Source of the DNA: Marsupella aquatica
Lineage: Eukaryota > Marchantiophyta
DNA length: 64,000 nt
Direction: 5' to 3'
Assembly: GCA_973895155.1 (NCBI GenBank)
Contig: OZ316896.1
Span: 13,206,001 to 13,270,000 of the forward strand
This document shows, piece after piece, positions 11,080 to 22,590 of the stretch (position 1 is the first letter of the stretch; every line of letters begins with the position of its first letter). The notes under the pieces were generated by a model. It searched no databases and was not told the origin of the DNA. It saw nothing but the letters and a program-made list of their open reading frames with translations. A program made the translations under genes and the position numbers.

Positions 11080-12577
11080 TCGAGAGACGAGAAGAAGAGT
11101 CGAGAGGGTGGGGGGCGGAGGAGCAGTAGTGGTGGGAGGTTCCATGCGGGAGGGCAGCGATCTTCGTATACGAGCCGAGACTCCGGAGGGACCGACCGGA
11201 CGGCACGGGACGGCGGCACGAGACGGGACGAGACGGGGGCAGTCCGGAGACACAGTCGAGCGTAGAGCGTAGAGCGTAGTTACTACTGCAGTAAGTAGAG
11301 TAGCAGAAGTAGCGGCGTAGGACGAGAGGAAGGATCGTCGTCTTGAGCGAAGGGTTCGGTCGTCGGTCGATCCCCAAGTGTAGTTGTAATTTGTAGTAGT
11401 GTAGATGCGAGACGGGACGAGAAGAGAAGGGAATAGAAGAGACCAGACCAGACCAGACCAGACGAGACGAGACGAGACGAAGAACAGAACAGAACAGAAC
11501 AGAGGACGAGAGGAGACGCGACGAGGCGAGGCGAGGGCGAAGGGAGGCGAAGGAAGGAAAGGAAAAGGAGGGCAGCGTGTATTAGAATTACGCGTTTGGC
11601 GAGGTATGTTGCGATCTTTTTCATTCTACTTCTTGCGGGTGGAGGAGGATCTGTTGTTGTTGTTTGCCTTGTGTCCGTCGTAGAGAAGAGTGAGTGGAAG
11701 AAAGGCGGAGGAGAAGAGAAGAGAAGAGAAGATAAGAGACGAGTGAGTTGTGTTGGGTGGAAGGGAGAGGAGAGGAGAGGAGAGGAGAGGAGAGTGGAAG
11801 AAAGGAAGAAAACCGACGGGGAGAGAGTGAAGAAGTAGGCGTCGTTTGGGTTGGAGATTTTGTGGTGGGGAGAAATTGTTGATTGGTGCTGTGGTTGTAA
11901 GCGTCTGATCGTCTTTGCTGGCCCGTTTCTTGGGGAACCGATTTGCTTCCGGTGAGGTGACTGTCTGTTGGTCGGGTGGTTCTTCGGAACACGATGATGT
12001 AGAGAAAGTGAGATAAGAGAAAGATTTCACAGAGAGAGAGGAAAAGAGAGAGTGAGGCTGATAAAGGAAATCTAAGAGGAATTTTCTTGATTTCGTGGGT
12101 GGCAGCGAAGCGCGTGCTCAGCGTATTCTCGTTGGTGCGTTCGTGCTTGTGGTTCTTATTAGAAGAGGACGAGTCCCTTAGTGCGGAACGTTTCATAGGC
12201 GGTGGATTCGACTTACGATACAGAAACACAGGTTAACAAGCAAACAGGCAAGGAAATAGGGAAAGGACAGTGCATTGTTCCAGGCTTGGAAGGGCGGTAG
12301 TTCGACGGTTCGGTCTGGAAAGGGTGCGTGACGGTAAGGAATAGTTGGACTTGTAGGCAGCGCAAAAAGCGCAGAAAGTGGAGACTACGATCGGAAGTCG
12401 GTGAGTGGAAAGTGATCGTGCGGCAGGAAGAACGGTGAAGTGCGCTGGAGGAGGAGAAGAAGATTTGCAGCTGTGTGTGAACAGATTTGAAACGTGAGGA
12501 CGGACAGATTGGGGGGTTTACTTGATCACACACCCAGGGGGTAATGCTAAGGACGTTCATGCCTACTAGGGGCAAAA
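11080..12577 (+). promoter_or_regulatory. Upstream/5'-UTR region of the PP2C gene, purine-rich
   Basis: The plus strand is strongly G/A-rich over roughly 11,080-12,100. It contains stacked pentamer microsatellites at 11,438-11,512 (AGACC, then GACGA, then GAACA units) and GAGAA / GAGAG arrays at 11,705-11,795. The region is also CpG-rich relative to its surroundings, as expected for an active plant promoter/5' leader. The long minus-strand frames here (11,621-12,229) are Ser/Leu/Pro translations of the CT-rich complement and are not called as genes. I cannot place the transcription start. Confidence 0.6.
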
Positions 12578-12690
12578 ATGGCAGCGGGCACGGATATTAC
12601 ACACCCTGTGAGCGCATTAGAAGGAGTTTACAAATCCCGTCCTTTGGAGCCCCTACCGCTCATCAAGGAGAATGGCACTGCCCTGGATAA
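12544..12690 (+). promoter_or_regulatory. Upstream ORF overlapping the PP2C start
   Basis: An ATG at 12544 opens a 48-codon frame ending TAA at 12688-12690. It overlaps the start of the PP2C reading frame (ATG 12578) in a different frame; a second ATG at 12559 lies in the same upstream frame. If transcription starts upstream of 12544, these would compete with the main start, whose context (AAAATGG) is stronger. Whether the leader really includes this stretch is not shown by the sequence. Confidence 0.4.
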
Positions 12691-15477
12691 TAGTGAGTTC
12701 GCGGCGTCGGAGCAGCAGCAGAACATGACGACTACTGATCGTGAGGCACCGAGCAAACCGCCAAGGCCAACTGTTATGGAATGCCCTCTGTCAGGTGTTA
12801 GGCGCTCAGTCAGCACCACTCACATCACCTCGTTGCCTTCTTCCTCTGATTTGGTATGTATGGTCTTGTTCCTTCTCTGGCTCGTGGGAGTGGTTGGCAG
12901 GTCTAGTCGTCTGTGCTGCTGGTTCTTGTGCTTCATTCTGTGGGCCGATTGCTCTTGTCCTTGCTAACCCTATTTTTGCGTCCGCTTTAAGTAGAGGGAC
13001 AAAAGCGTACTTCGAATCTGTTCGTGAGTATGCGATCCCATGTCATTTCCCAGGTGCCCTAATTTTATGGACGGATAGATTCGTAGCAAACGCTGGATAG
13101 GCTGATTTTGTACACTCCGAGCGGATTCCCCGACGATCATCTTTCCGTGACGCAAGTCTAAGTCTTCATGCCTAGCAGCGCTTCCCGTTGCGATGAACCC
13201 ACGAGTCCTCTCTACAAGTCGGTGTCTTCGCGTCGATGCATATTGTTGGCCAACTAGAAGATTTCTCGCTGTATTTTCGGGGCCCTGAATTCGTCAAGTA
13301 GAAATGCTCTCGCTGTTGCTTGTGATGACATAGCTTCGGGGCTGACTCTCCGCGTGACCCTCTAGGCTTCTTGCTTTCCACTCCCTTCCCATTCTGGTTA
13401 TTTGTTGACTGTCCAGTTGTTCTTTACAGCTTACAAGTTTTGTATAAAGTTTTAAAGGATAGAGGAATCATTGCTTGTGCGGGATCTCGAGTAAGTTGTC
13501 TCTAGGTAAGGCATATTGTCATGTTGATGGGGATTGCCATCCTGGTTGACGGATACATACGGGTGCCGGAGACTACTGTTCAAGAAGATGGGACTGCCTG
13601 TCTGTAGAGCGAATGGTCTAGTTACAACCGGAGTCCATGATGTGGGTTTGGTTCTTATGATTGAGATTGTAGACTGTGTCACGGCTCCTTGAAAGTCCCC
13701 CTTGTTTTGCTGGACGTGAGCCTGCGGCAATCAGACGCACAGTGAAAGTTTTGCTCGATTCCATGATTTAGCTCGTCTCATAGGATTGAGCTCCACTACA
13801 TGAAGTGTAGTATAACCTCATGTCAACACTCATGTAATCAAGGTGGCCCTGAGTGCTTCGACGTTACTTACTATTGCCATTCTTCTGCTCCAGGTCGAGA
13901 ACAAGACAAGTGACCCTCCTGCAACACAGATTGTTGATGTATTGAATGGGGAATACATTCCAGTAATTCGGTCAGGAGGATGGATGGATATTGGAATTCG
14001 TAAGAGCATGGAAGATACCCATCTACGCATCGACGACCTTGTCGAACAAGCTGGTTCACTTCTCATAAGTGAAGCACCGGGCGCATTTTATGGGGTAACG
14101 TCTCAATGCCGATTAACAAGATTGTGGAAGTAAATTCTTGCTAGTTGTATCTCTTTTATCTATGGACACAAATGCGTATCACACATGTCATTTAGAGACT
14201 TACAACTGTAATTACGTGTCGTGATGTGACAGGTTTTTGATGGACATGGAGGCAAGGAGGCAGCTAGTTTTGTTCGAGAACATTTGCTGACAAAAATCCT
14301 AGAGGATGTGGCATTTCCAACATCGATGGATGATGCCCTTAGGAACGCATTTTTGCAAACGGATCTTGCCCTGGTCGACGAAGAGTGGGCCTCAGGCACT
14401 ACTGCCCTCACGGCCATGGTCTTTGGAAGGTATTTATTTCATTGACTTAATGCACAGTGAAGTGGCTATGGGTTAGACCAGGCCACTAATTTTCAGCACA
14501 GTTTGCAAATGAAGATGTTTATATTTTTTCTGAAGAGTGGTCCTTTCTTTACTTTTGCCGACATCGAACGAGTTTAGTTCTTTTTTGGTTTGTCGGTTGT
14601 GTTTTATTTACTGTCTCTTGCAATATTGTTTTGCCACCTCATGTGGGTTTTACTTTCTTAGTACAACAAAATCTCACGAGCTTTTTGTCAGCCCATTTCA
14701 GGAATAGACTTACCCTTGATCCGGACGCGTTGTTTAAACCTCTAAGTGCTGCGTTTTGTTGTAACAGAGCAAAATCGGTCATCTTGGGCTTTCTTAGTTT
14801 CATCTCGTTTTGTCCTTGAAATTCTGCGCTTTCACATCCACAACTGACGATCGTTATTTGGTCAATTGATCATCTTTTGCAGGACTCTACTGGTAGCGAA
14901 TGCTGGGGATTGCCGTGCCGTCCTTTCGAGACGTGGAAATGCCGTGGACATGTCCAGGGATCACAAACCGGGATCTTCTTCGGAAAAGAGTCGCATAGAG
15001 GCCGCTGGAGGATATGTGTACGACGGGTATTTGAATGGACAGTTGGCTGTCGCCAGGGCACTTGGTGACTGGCGAATTACAGGTCTTAAGGAACCTGGAG
15101 GTGCCGGACCTTTAAGTGCAGAACCTGAGGTGCAGCAAGCGATACTTACGGAAGAGGATGAATTCCTCATCATTGGATGTGATGGCTTATGGGATGTCTT
15201 TACGAGCCAGAATGCTGTGGATTTTGCTCGCAGGAAGCTTCAAGAACACAACGATCCAGAGCTCTGCTCCAAAGAGTTGGTTGCTGAGGCACTGCGGCGG
15301 AACACTTGTGATAATCTAACAGTTGTCACAGTTTGCTTCTCACCAAATCCTCCACCGAAGCCGCAAGTGTATATCGCACCAAAGCCGCAAGGATATGTCC
15401 CAAGATTTAGGAGGAGTATATCTGCAGAGGGCTTGAAAAGTCTGCAAGGCTTCATTGATGGTTACAGTCTTAGTTGA
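12578..15477 (+). CDS. Protein phosphatase 2C (PPM family), plant type, four coding exons
   Basis: Coding exons 12578-12853, 13894-14094, 14233-14429 and 14883-15477 join with GT-AG introns (phases 0, 0, 2) to 422 residues. Residues 1-92 are a polar, low-complexity leader. The PP2C domain runs from about 113 to 378: MEDTH (131-135), DGHGG (162-166), SGTTA (213-217), NAGDCRAVL (231-239), SRDHKP (249-254), ARALGDW (282-288), GCDGLWD (323-329) and DNLT (368-371). The metal-binding Asp residues in DGHGG, GCDGLWD and DNLT are all present, so it should be an active Mg/Mn-dependent Ser/Thr phosphatase. A basic tail follows (RRSIS near 401-405). The wording around MEDTH and the tail resembles the plant clade that includes the DBP1-type phosphatases; this subfamily placement is inference. 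The ATG at 12578 has good context. No transit peptide or membrane segment is seen, so it is likely cytosolic/nuclear. Confidence 0.94.
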
Positions 15478-17927
15478 TTTACGCAGGGTTCTGAGGTTCC
15501 AAACTTAAACCTTCTTTCCAATTCGTCGTGACCGAGGGGCTAGTTTCGGATGTTGCACAGATTGGATCTGATTAGTCGGTGTACATTACTCGTAATCGGG
15601 TGGAAGGTAGATCCTGGGATTGCGAAAGATTTTTTCTGATTATCAACCTATCCGTGCAAAGATTAAGGGTCACAGGAACGGGACTGTCGACATTGACCTC
15701 CCTGGGCAGAGGCACTCCTGTTTTGACACTTGAATGAGGCATGTATATTCAGGCTTTATTTATGTATCATAATTGAGTCAAAGACTCTTGATTATTTGGG
15801 AATATGGAGGAAAAGCAAAGTACCTGTCCCGAGGCAGGGAAGGATCGCATCAGTACGTTAGAGCAGGAAGAGGATTCGGTGGATCAAGTATATCACGGAT
15901 GTTCGACGGGCATAAGTTCCCGGTTTTTGTTCGTGAGTGTTCGTAAGTTCTCGCTTGAAGGTGCTTGAATCCCTCACTCAGGCGTGTGCTGCTTCTTGGA
16001 TGCTTTGGACATCGCGAGAATGAGTGATTGTGCGCAAGGGAGCACACTGGGACTTCGACAATGATGAAAGAGACAGTAGTGTAGGAGATGAACGAGTGAC
16101 AATGTTGTATGGAGTGGGTTAATATCATAGTGGATTAATGTCCATGAGATCCACTCTGGTAGACCTGCACATGTTGCACCCCAGTTTTGATGACTGCAGT
16201 TTGGGTATTTTCCCCTCGCCCTTGTTACTAGAATAGAGGAAAGTAGAGGTAGGACATACGTAGAGGGGATATTGACAGGCAATAAGAGTTGAAGTTCTCA
16301 AGTCTACTAGGGACTGAAGAAGCGCTCTCTCAAAGATGACTCTTCCAAGGAAGCTCATTTGTATGGTTTCTCTTTGGACTAATAAATGAAACTTGTCCTT
16401 CAATTTGAGTACCGTGGCAGCTTCGTAATTTGTCTTTCGTGGTTGAAAGATCACGCGTGTCAATTGTTTTGCAGATTTTGGAGTTCAGGACTTTGACTGG
16501 TAAAGAGAGTGATTTCTTAGTCAGATGTCAACCAGGTAGGTCTCTCTCCCCCCTTCCTGAGTAGTCAGAGTTGGTGTATTGTGCCACACTTTCCCGATGA
16601 CGCAATTTCGCATTAATTCGTTGCAATTGTTTGTTCACCTAAGGCTGTTTCTAATGCATCTAGCTTCTAGTAGGCTCTGTGGTGTTTGATGGTTTCACCA
16701 GCACTGAAATGATTCTGTCATGTACCAACGGGACAAATGTGCTGTGTCTGAACTTTCTGGGTGTATGTGAGCGGAAAAATGCTACGCACGCGTAATTCGG
16801 ATCCTTGGGCCCGGTTGCTAATCACAAATTCAGATTTTCAAAATCCCTTCATACTTTTGAGAGTCGAATTGTTGAGCTGTTGCCGTACCCTCTCTTTAAA
16901 TAACTAATCTCACCTGGCACACATGTTTGAGCAGATTTTTTTCAGTCTTGTCCATTAATAAGCTTGAAGTTCATCTTCTGTTGGGTAATTGAAGATAGTG
17001 TCTGGTTTACGAAGGACCCTGCGTTGGATTGGAATTGAATTTTGTTGGCTGAGGTTGTATTGTCCGGGTCCGGATGTGGATTTATATATGTCGGGTCTTC
17101 CTGACACATTCTTAGTGCCGCACAGCACCTTAGTCCTAGATTCGTATATTATTCTGCATCGTAACCTACCCTTCACAGTGAACTGTTTTGGCTGATTACC
17201 AGAGTGGAATGATCTGTGGCAACCTGCATTGCCGTAACTATACACCTTTGATAACTTTTGACAGAGGCAACATATCGTTGGAGAGTCAACGAGAGTGCAA
17301 GCAGGGTTAGTGTATCATTCATGGTGCAACTCACAGGTGATCTGGAGAAGCGCCAAGATCAACCGGCTTAATCTACATTCAAGTCACTCAGTTCACATAC
17401 GGTCCACTTTGTTGACTGGGTCCACTGTGACCCAGTCTAGCTTTTGGGCCCGACGCGTCCTTCAGAGTGGGCACATTGCCTCAGTTTGACATAACTCAGA
17501 AACTTGTCTAGCGCTAATATTGCCTTACGTTACCTTGAAAAGCCTTTGATGTTCGGCCTGCCTTATGTTTCCGTCTTTGCATGAAAAATTGGATGCTTCT
17601 TTTCATCTAACGACATGCACAACACATCGCACATGGCGCAGCGAGACCAGTGCAATCGCATAAAGCCTTTGAATTTGAGCGACAGTTATGTCGGCCCAAG
17701 TTGGTGCAAGAACCCAGCAATAGAAATGAGGTGAGTCAAGGACATACCAACACACGGGGACAAGTGCTGGCCGTCAGAGGCTAGGATCATAGTGAGAGAA
17801 TTCACTCACCTGGCAACTGTTGAAACCCATACAAACGTTTGGTTCTCATGGTTGCCTTCTGGGCAGTTCCACTCTCAAGGACTGGGATGTTTCCAAGGGA
17901 GACAAAGAAATGCGAGTGTTCAAGATT
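15478..17927. other. 3' flank of PP2C and intergenic DNA, nothing recognised
   Basis: The first several hundred bases presumably hold the PP2C 3' UTR (T-rich stretch near 15,750-15,770). Short frames on both strands (15,850-16,463 minus; 16,955-17,245 minus) show no domain or repeat and are not called. Confidence 0.5.
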
Positions 17928-18380
17928 ACAGCCAGAGATCCTGCGCCCTATGACTCAAATGAGTCTTGAGCTTTTACAACAGGATCTAACGAACTGTATC
18001 TAATTTGTTGTTCTAGTTGCAGTGTTCGAGACTCGAGGGCTGGGACTACAGTTAGCATCCAAGGTAGGAAACGAGATGCCAGTAGTCAACATCACAGCCA
18101 GAGATCCTACACCAAATGACTCAAAGGAGCTCTGAGCATTTACAACAGGATCTGACGAACTGTATCTAATTTGTTGTTCTAATTGTAGACTTTCGAGACT
18201 CGAGGGCGGGGACACAGTTAGCATCCGAGGTTTGCAACGAGATGCCAGTAGTCAAGATACAGCCAGAGATCCAGCAAATGCCTCGAATGAGCTGAGCATT
18301 TGCAGCAGCACGAGACGAACTGTATCTAATTCGTTGTTCTCACTGTAGACTTTCCAGACTCTCCCACTGCTAGCTTTATC
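17928..18380. repeat. Three-unit degenerate tandem repeat, 165-166 bp
   Basis: Units start at 17928, 18094 and 18259, each beginning ACAGCCAGAGATCC, and each carries ACGAACTGTATCTAATT(T/C)GTTGTTCT. The third is shortened and most diverged. The minus strand of units 2 and 3 keeps one frame (18000-18224 and 18252-18542) with similar peptides, separated by a stop. I think this follows from the 165-bp period rather than from selection. Confidence 0.85.
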
Positions 18381-19442
18381 CAAGCACTGAAAGACACTGG
18401 GAGTCTGAACAGATGGGAATGAGGAATTGGATGAGACACTGACGGAGAAGACCCTCTTACGTACGACCCGACTTTGCGAAATCCTCAACCGAGAAGCTAG
18501 GAGGTATTTTTTACTGGGCAAAAGCTTACGTGTCGAACACAAGATTTTACGCCGGTCACCATTCCATCAATTCACCTATTTGTTGAAAGACTTTCCAGAT
18601 GTCACACTCGATTCAAGTTTGCTGCGCTCTGTGGAATGAAAAACTGATTGCACAATGTAGACCACAACGTTTAGAACTTGCATTAACTCTCGTCTACTAG
18701 TTCAATTTACACTAACCACAAAGCAAATTTCTGCGAGGGGTGCAGTATTTTGGCTTCCCTGTTCCCTGCACTTCATTGTAAGCTTTTTAAGGCACTATTG
18801 ATCAGCCCGGAAGGACTTGAGGACACGAGAAGCGAGTGAAGGCTCTGTTGTCCATCCACTCCCATTACACAGTGGAGGATTGCCCTGAAGTACAAACGGC
18901 TCACATCTTGCCAAACATTCTTGCCCCAAATTCCACACTTCTTGTCCAACATTCTTGCTGCTTAAAAGGCCACAGGGAGTTATTCGGAAAACCTTGCAGC
19001 GTCTAGGAGTTTACCTCTGAAGGGATTGGGCCAGGCTTAAAACCAGGATTCGAAATGGGAAGATCACATACGGTGAAGCTCACCACGAGATGTCAATGGC
19101 CTTCGGGACTTGGGATGGACTCTGGCAAATTCACGAAGATCTGCTCCAAGTTCAGCCAGTCCCACCCCGTCCACCATAAGACTTTCTCTTCCTCAGGTTT
19201 TGAGGCTGTGCTACTTCTAGACTGATAGGTTCTTTCTTATGACGGACCCACTGTATGGGACCCTGCCGGTCCCAGACCACTGGCCGGTCTTTGGGAGTGT
19301 GCTACTCTTGCCGTAGTCTCCAAATTGCTTGTTTGGTTTGTCTCTTTAGAGACCCAGTCTCTCACCTGGTTCCGGCATGTCGACCTCTGGTCCCCTTGGG
19401 TTGGTGTCTCTTTTGAGGCCCCCATTTTTGTATGCTGACTAA
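18381..19442. other. Intergenic, nothing recognised
   Basis: A 70-codon plus-strand frame at 18427-18639 abuts the tandem repeat but has no domain. The rest is unremarkable. Confidence 0.45.
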
Positions 19443-19758
19443 ATGAATGGAATTCTTTGGTTTTTTCGAGGCAAAAAAAAAAGGCCAAGCTCTTTTAGGG
19501 CTGCTGAGACACAGCCCTTCCATCTTTCCTGGTCAGATTCTATCCTTCATTGTGACTTCTGTTCCAGTGGGCGTAGGAATTCTGATCCTTTCCCCCTTTT
19601 AAGGAACAAGTCATTGAAGAATGACAATTGCCAAGCTTCTGATCCCTTGCCTTGCAACAGGCAACTACTTGAGACTACATACCTTGTAGTCAAGTCTGAT
19701 AATTATCAACGTTGGGACTTGGGGACAAGAAAATCTCTCAGTTGACATTGGGCAAGTG
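19443..19758 (+). pseudogene. Left part of a degenerate open frame split by the copia element
   Basis: A plus-strand frame runs from 19443 to a TGA at 19743-19745 and continues open to the insertion point at AAGTG. With the element and one target copy set aside, it meets the frame that continues at 25,661 (25769-26092 ORF) in register. Across about 245 codons there are only three stops. I do not recognise the product. Upstream of 19443 the frame is closed by TAA. Confidence 0.4.
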
Positions 19759-19795
19759 TGTAGAAAACCACAATATGATTTAGATCCGGCAAGTG
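19754..19795. repeat. Tandem duplication of target site plus LTR end
   Basis: The stretch starting AAGTGTGTAGAAAACCA at 19754 repeats the target duplication and first about 30 bases of the LTR that begin again at 19791/19796. It is a small rearrangement at the left junction of the copia element, period about 37. Confidence 0.85.
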
Positions 19796-20091
19796 TGTAG
19801 AAAACCAGAATATGATTTAGATCCCTTGCTTAGACCTTCAACAGAAGATCGTTAAATACATAAGAGAGGTGACATAGCACTGGATAGGACAGCGGGAAGC
19901 CCATGACGTGACACATTCAATAGGGAGCACAGAAAAGTAAATGCAAGAGGACATAAGTGCCACTAGGATAAAAGGCACACTGATAAATGACTGCTAATTT
20001 AATCCTAGAGGGCAGCTAGAATGGCAGCAAGATCCAAGGGAGAAGATGACAATAGCTGACATACTATTGGTCTAGTGTAGATATTTCAACA
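19796..20091 (-). repeat. 3' LTR of the copia element
   Basis: A 296-bp repeat with plus-strand ends TGTAGAAAACCAG...TTTCAACA. It matches 25374-25656 along its length, with a 9-10-base insertion near 19,970 and several substitutions. Confidence 0.95.
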
Positions 20092-20104
20092 CCTCCTCTT
20101 GACC
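20092..20104 (-). other. Polypurine tract of the copia element
   Basis: The minus strand reads GGTCAAGAGGAGG immediately before the 3' LTR, the position and composition needed for plus-strand priming. Confidence 0.85.
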
Positions 20105-20221
20105 TTGGATTTCTTGACCATTGAATTAACAAACGGTTCTATACAAGTGTCTATACAAGTACTGAGCATATCTAATCCCAATCAGAGTCAAGGAGCTTCA
20201 CAGTCATTGAGTAAAGTGCTG

Positions 20222-20708
20222 ATGGCGGACAGAGTTGGGAGTCTGCATGACTCTATTATCCACCTTTGCCTAGCCTTGATGGGTTTCTTCACAGCTATAA
20301 TGCAGTATTTGCATGAATTGCTTAGTCGTGACGCAGTCCCACCGGATGAAGGAGCGGCCATAGCCATGGATATTCCTTGGAATAGAGAGGAAGCTGGTCC
20401 TTCGATGGTTCTATGAAAGGGGGAGGTGCATGCATATTCGACTTTGAGAGATATGGCGCTAGTGGAAGAACCAGAAATTGAGCGTCCCAGTGATCCAATT
20501 GTGAGACGAGTTGGTATGCTGTTGTTTGCCTTTGAAGATCCCCCTCGTAGGTACTATGCAGTAGCGCGAGGTCGACGAATGGGAATTTCTATGTCTTGGG
20601 AAGAAGTTGAGCCTCTCATAGTAGGTTTCAAAGGAAATAGACATGTCCTTCAAAACTATAAGAGAGGCAATGACGTATCTAGCCCGAAAGACTGTTAGAG
20701 ATCGTTGA
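20222..20708 (+). pseudogene. Antisense ORF in the copia 3' region with Cauli_VI / RNase H1-N-like domain
   Basis: On the strand opposite to gag-pol, one plus-strand frame runs from ATG 20222, interrupted by one TGA at 20414-20416, through to a +1 shift near 20660, after which the shifted frame stops at 20706-20708: about 162 codons in all. The C-terminal third has the pattern YYAVARGRRMGI...SWEE...GFKGN and, beyond the shift, REAM...YLAR. This fits the Cauli_VI (viroplasmin) / RNase H1 N-terminal hybrid-binding domain, a small fold that binds RNA-DNA hybrids. The N-terminal part is unrecognised. An AATAAA lies at 20779. The position between the RNase H remnant (20,879 onward) and the polypurine tract makes it a passenger of the element. 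Now broken, so not functional in this copy. Confidence 0.65.
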
Positions 20709-20869
20709 GATGAGTTTAGCTTCCATTTTTCTAAGGTTCCAAGCTTGCCTCTTGATGATGTATACAGATTACAATTGAATAAAAAAGTTATTTCTGTTCT
20801 ATTTGAGAAATTGACTTGAGTCCTATTGTGTCTTTGTGATGCTTGAATTTGGTTTTTGGGAGTACCTTG

Positions 20870-21110
20870 GTGAAGATGTCAGCTGACTGATCTTCTGAGG
20901 GGATGTGATGTATGGACACCTCTCCTCCAAGTACTCTCTCTCTCTCTTACAAAATGATGGTGGATCTCAAGATGCATTGTTCTTGCATGGAATACCGGAT
21001 TCTTGGCAAGCTTGAGTGCGCTAATGTTGTCACAGTGAATATTCAGATCTTGGAGAGTAGGAGCAGCACCCGTTGTCACATCTGATTCGATCTAGGAGTT
21101 AATTGTGCTG
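20870..21110 (-). pseudogene. Copia RNase H C-terminal remnant
   Basis: The minus-strand frame 20879-21079 carries the copia RNase H signature [15 protein letters not shown] and [16 protein letters not shown]. The Asp of CDN and the terminal EIHHHF block are recognisable. The frame is disrupted on both sides by stops. Confidence 0.9.
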
Positions 21111-22590
21111 TTGGAAGAGAACTTGTGCAAAGTTCCTCCATTAATCGTTTGAGGTAAACCCCTCTTGAGCGCAATCGGACAGAGCTTTATATTCAGCCTC
21201 TATGGAGGAGCGTGAGACAGTTGGTTGTCATTTAGAGCTCCACGATATAGGGGCGCCGAAGAGAGTATAAAGGTGACCTCCCGTAGAGCATCGAGTATCG
21301 GGGCAGGCATTTCCCCAGTCTCTTTACTTGGTGAAGCCAAGGAGCAATAATGATGAATCTCTATGAAAAAAATTCCAAAGTTGACTGTTGAGTTGAGGTA
21401 TCTAACTATATGCATAGCGGAATCTAGATGAAGTTGTTGAGGTGAGCCATGAATCAACTTATAAGGCTCACTACAAAAGATATGTCAGGATGAGTGTGTG
21501 TTAGATATATGAGCTTTCCTACGAGTTTAGAGTAGGATGTGGAATCTACATCATCGGTTCCTGTTTTGGCTAAGAGAGTAAGTCCCTCTGGAAGTGGAGT
21601 GTGAACGAGACGAGATCCTTGCATTCCATAGTCTGAGACAATGGTCTGAGTATAAGGTGTTTGGTGGAGCAGGATGCCCGTACGAGAGGGCAGAAAATCA
21701 ACCCCAAGATACCGTCGAATGGCCCCAAATCTTTCATCTCATATTTTTCCCAGAGCTGAGCTTTGATGGAGTCGATAAGAGAGGCACTACTGCCGATAAG
21801 GAGTAACTAAGTCATCCACAAAGAGAAGTATAAACACCAAATCTGTTCCTTGTTGCATAAAATAGAGATTTGGATCTAGTTGACTTCATTGACACCCGAT
21901 GGATTGAAAAAATGTGTTGATTTCATTGTACCAGTTGCAGGGACTTTGCTTGAGTCCGTAGATAGAACGTCAAAGTCTGTAGACAAAATGTTCTTGTCCA
22001 GGTGATTGAGTGGAACTCGGGCGGTTGAAGCATGAATATGAGTTCTTTAAGGGTGCCATTAAGAAAAGCAATGACTACATCCATATGCGAGATTTGCCAC
22101 CCAAGTGCAGCGGCAATGGCTACAATTAGCCTTACTGTAGGCCACCAAACAACGGGAGCAAACGCTTTGTCGCAGTCAAGCCCTTCACGTTGTTCATTTC
22201 CCCTAGCAACAACGTGAGCCTTAAACTTGGTGTTGCCTTTGTCTCAGTGCCCATTTGGCAGAGAGGGCTTTTTCACCGGGCATCAATGGGACTAGATCCC
22301 AAGTGTGGTTTCGGTTATGTGAGTCCATCTCGGAAGCCATTGCAGAGTGCCAACACAGGTCACTAAGAGCATCATCAAGACAAATATTGTTGCTGGTGTC
22401 TGCCAAGAATGGAGTGTCCGGGATGGGATCCAAAGCGGCCAGGTGATTGTAGAAGTCAATGTGCTTGTAAGGGTGAGAGCGCAATCAAGTTGATAAGCGA
22501 GTTGGCTGTAGTGGACGAGCTCTTCGAATAATACGTGGGCAAAGCTCGGATTGGGACGGCCCATGATCTTGAGCAGAATCGAGAGCAAAA
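21110..22590 (-). pseudogene. Copia reverse transcriptase remnant
   Basis: In minus-strand order: a W-H-S-A-M...E-M-D-S block and KALSAKW near 22,250-22,340, MDVVIAFLNG near 22,060-22,100, and the catalytic FVDD at 21811-21822, which is intact. Stops and frameshifts separate these blocks, so only short frames remain. This is the best-preserved active-site motif in the element, although the domain as a whole is dead. Confidence 0.92.

Noticed and set aside
11621-12229. 202-codon Ser/Leu/Pro-rich minus-strand frame
   Set aside because: Direct translation of the CT-rich complement of GA microsatellites; frame length follows from the lack of stops in such DNA.
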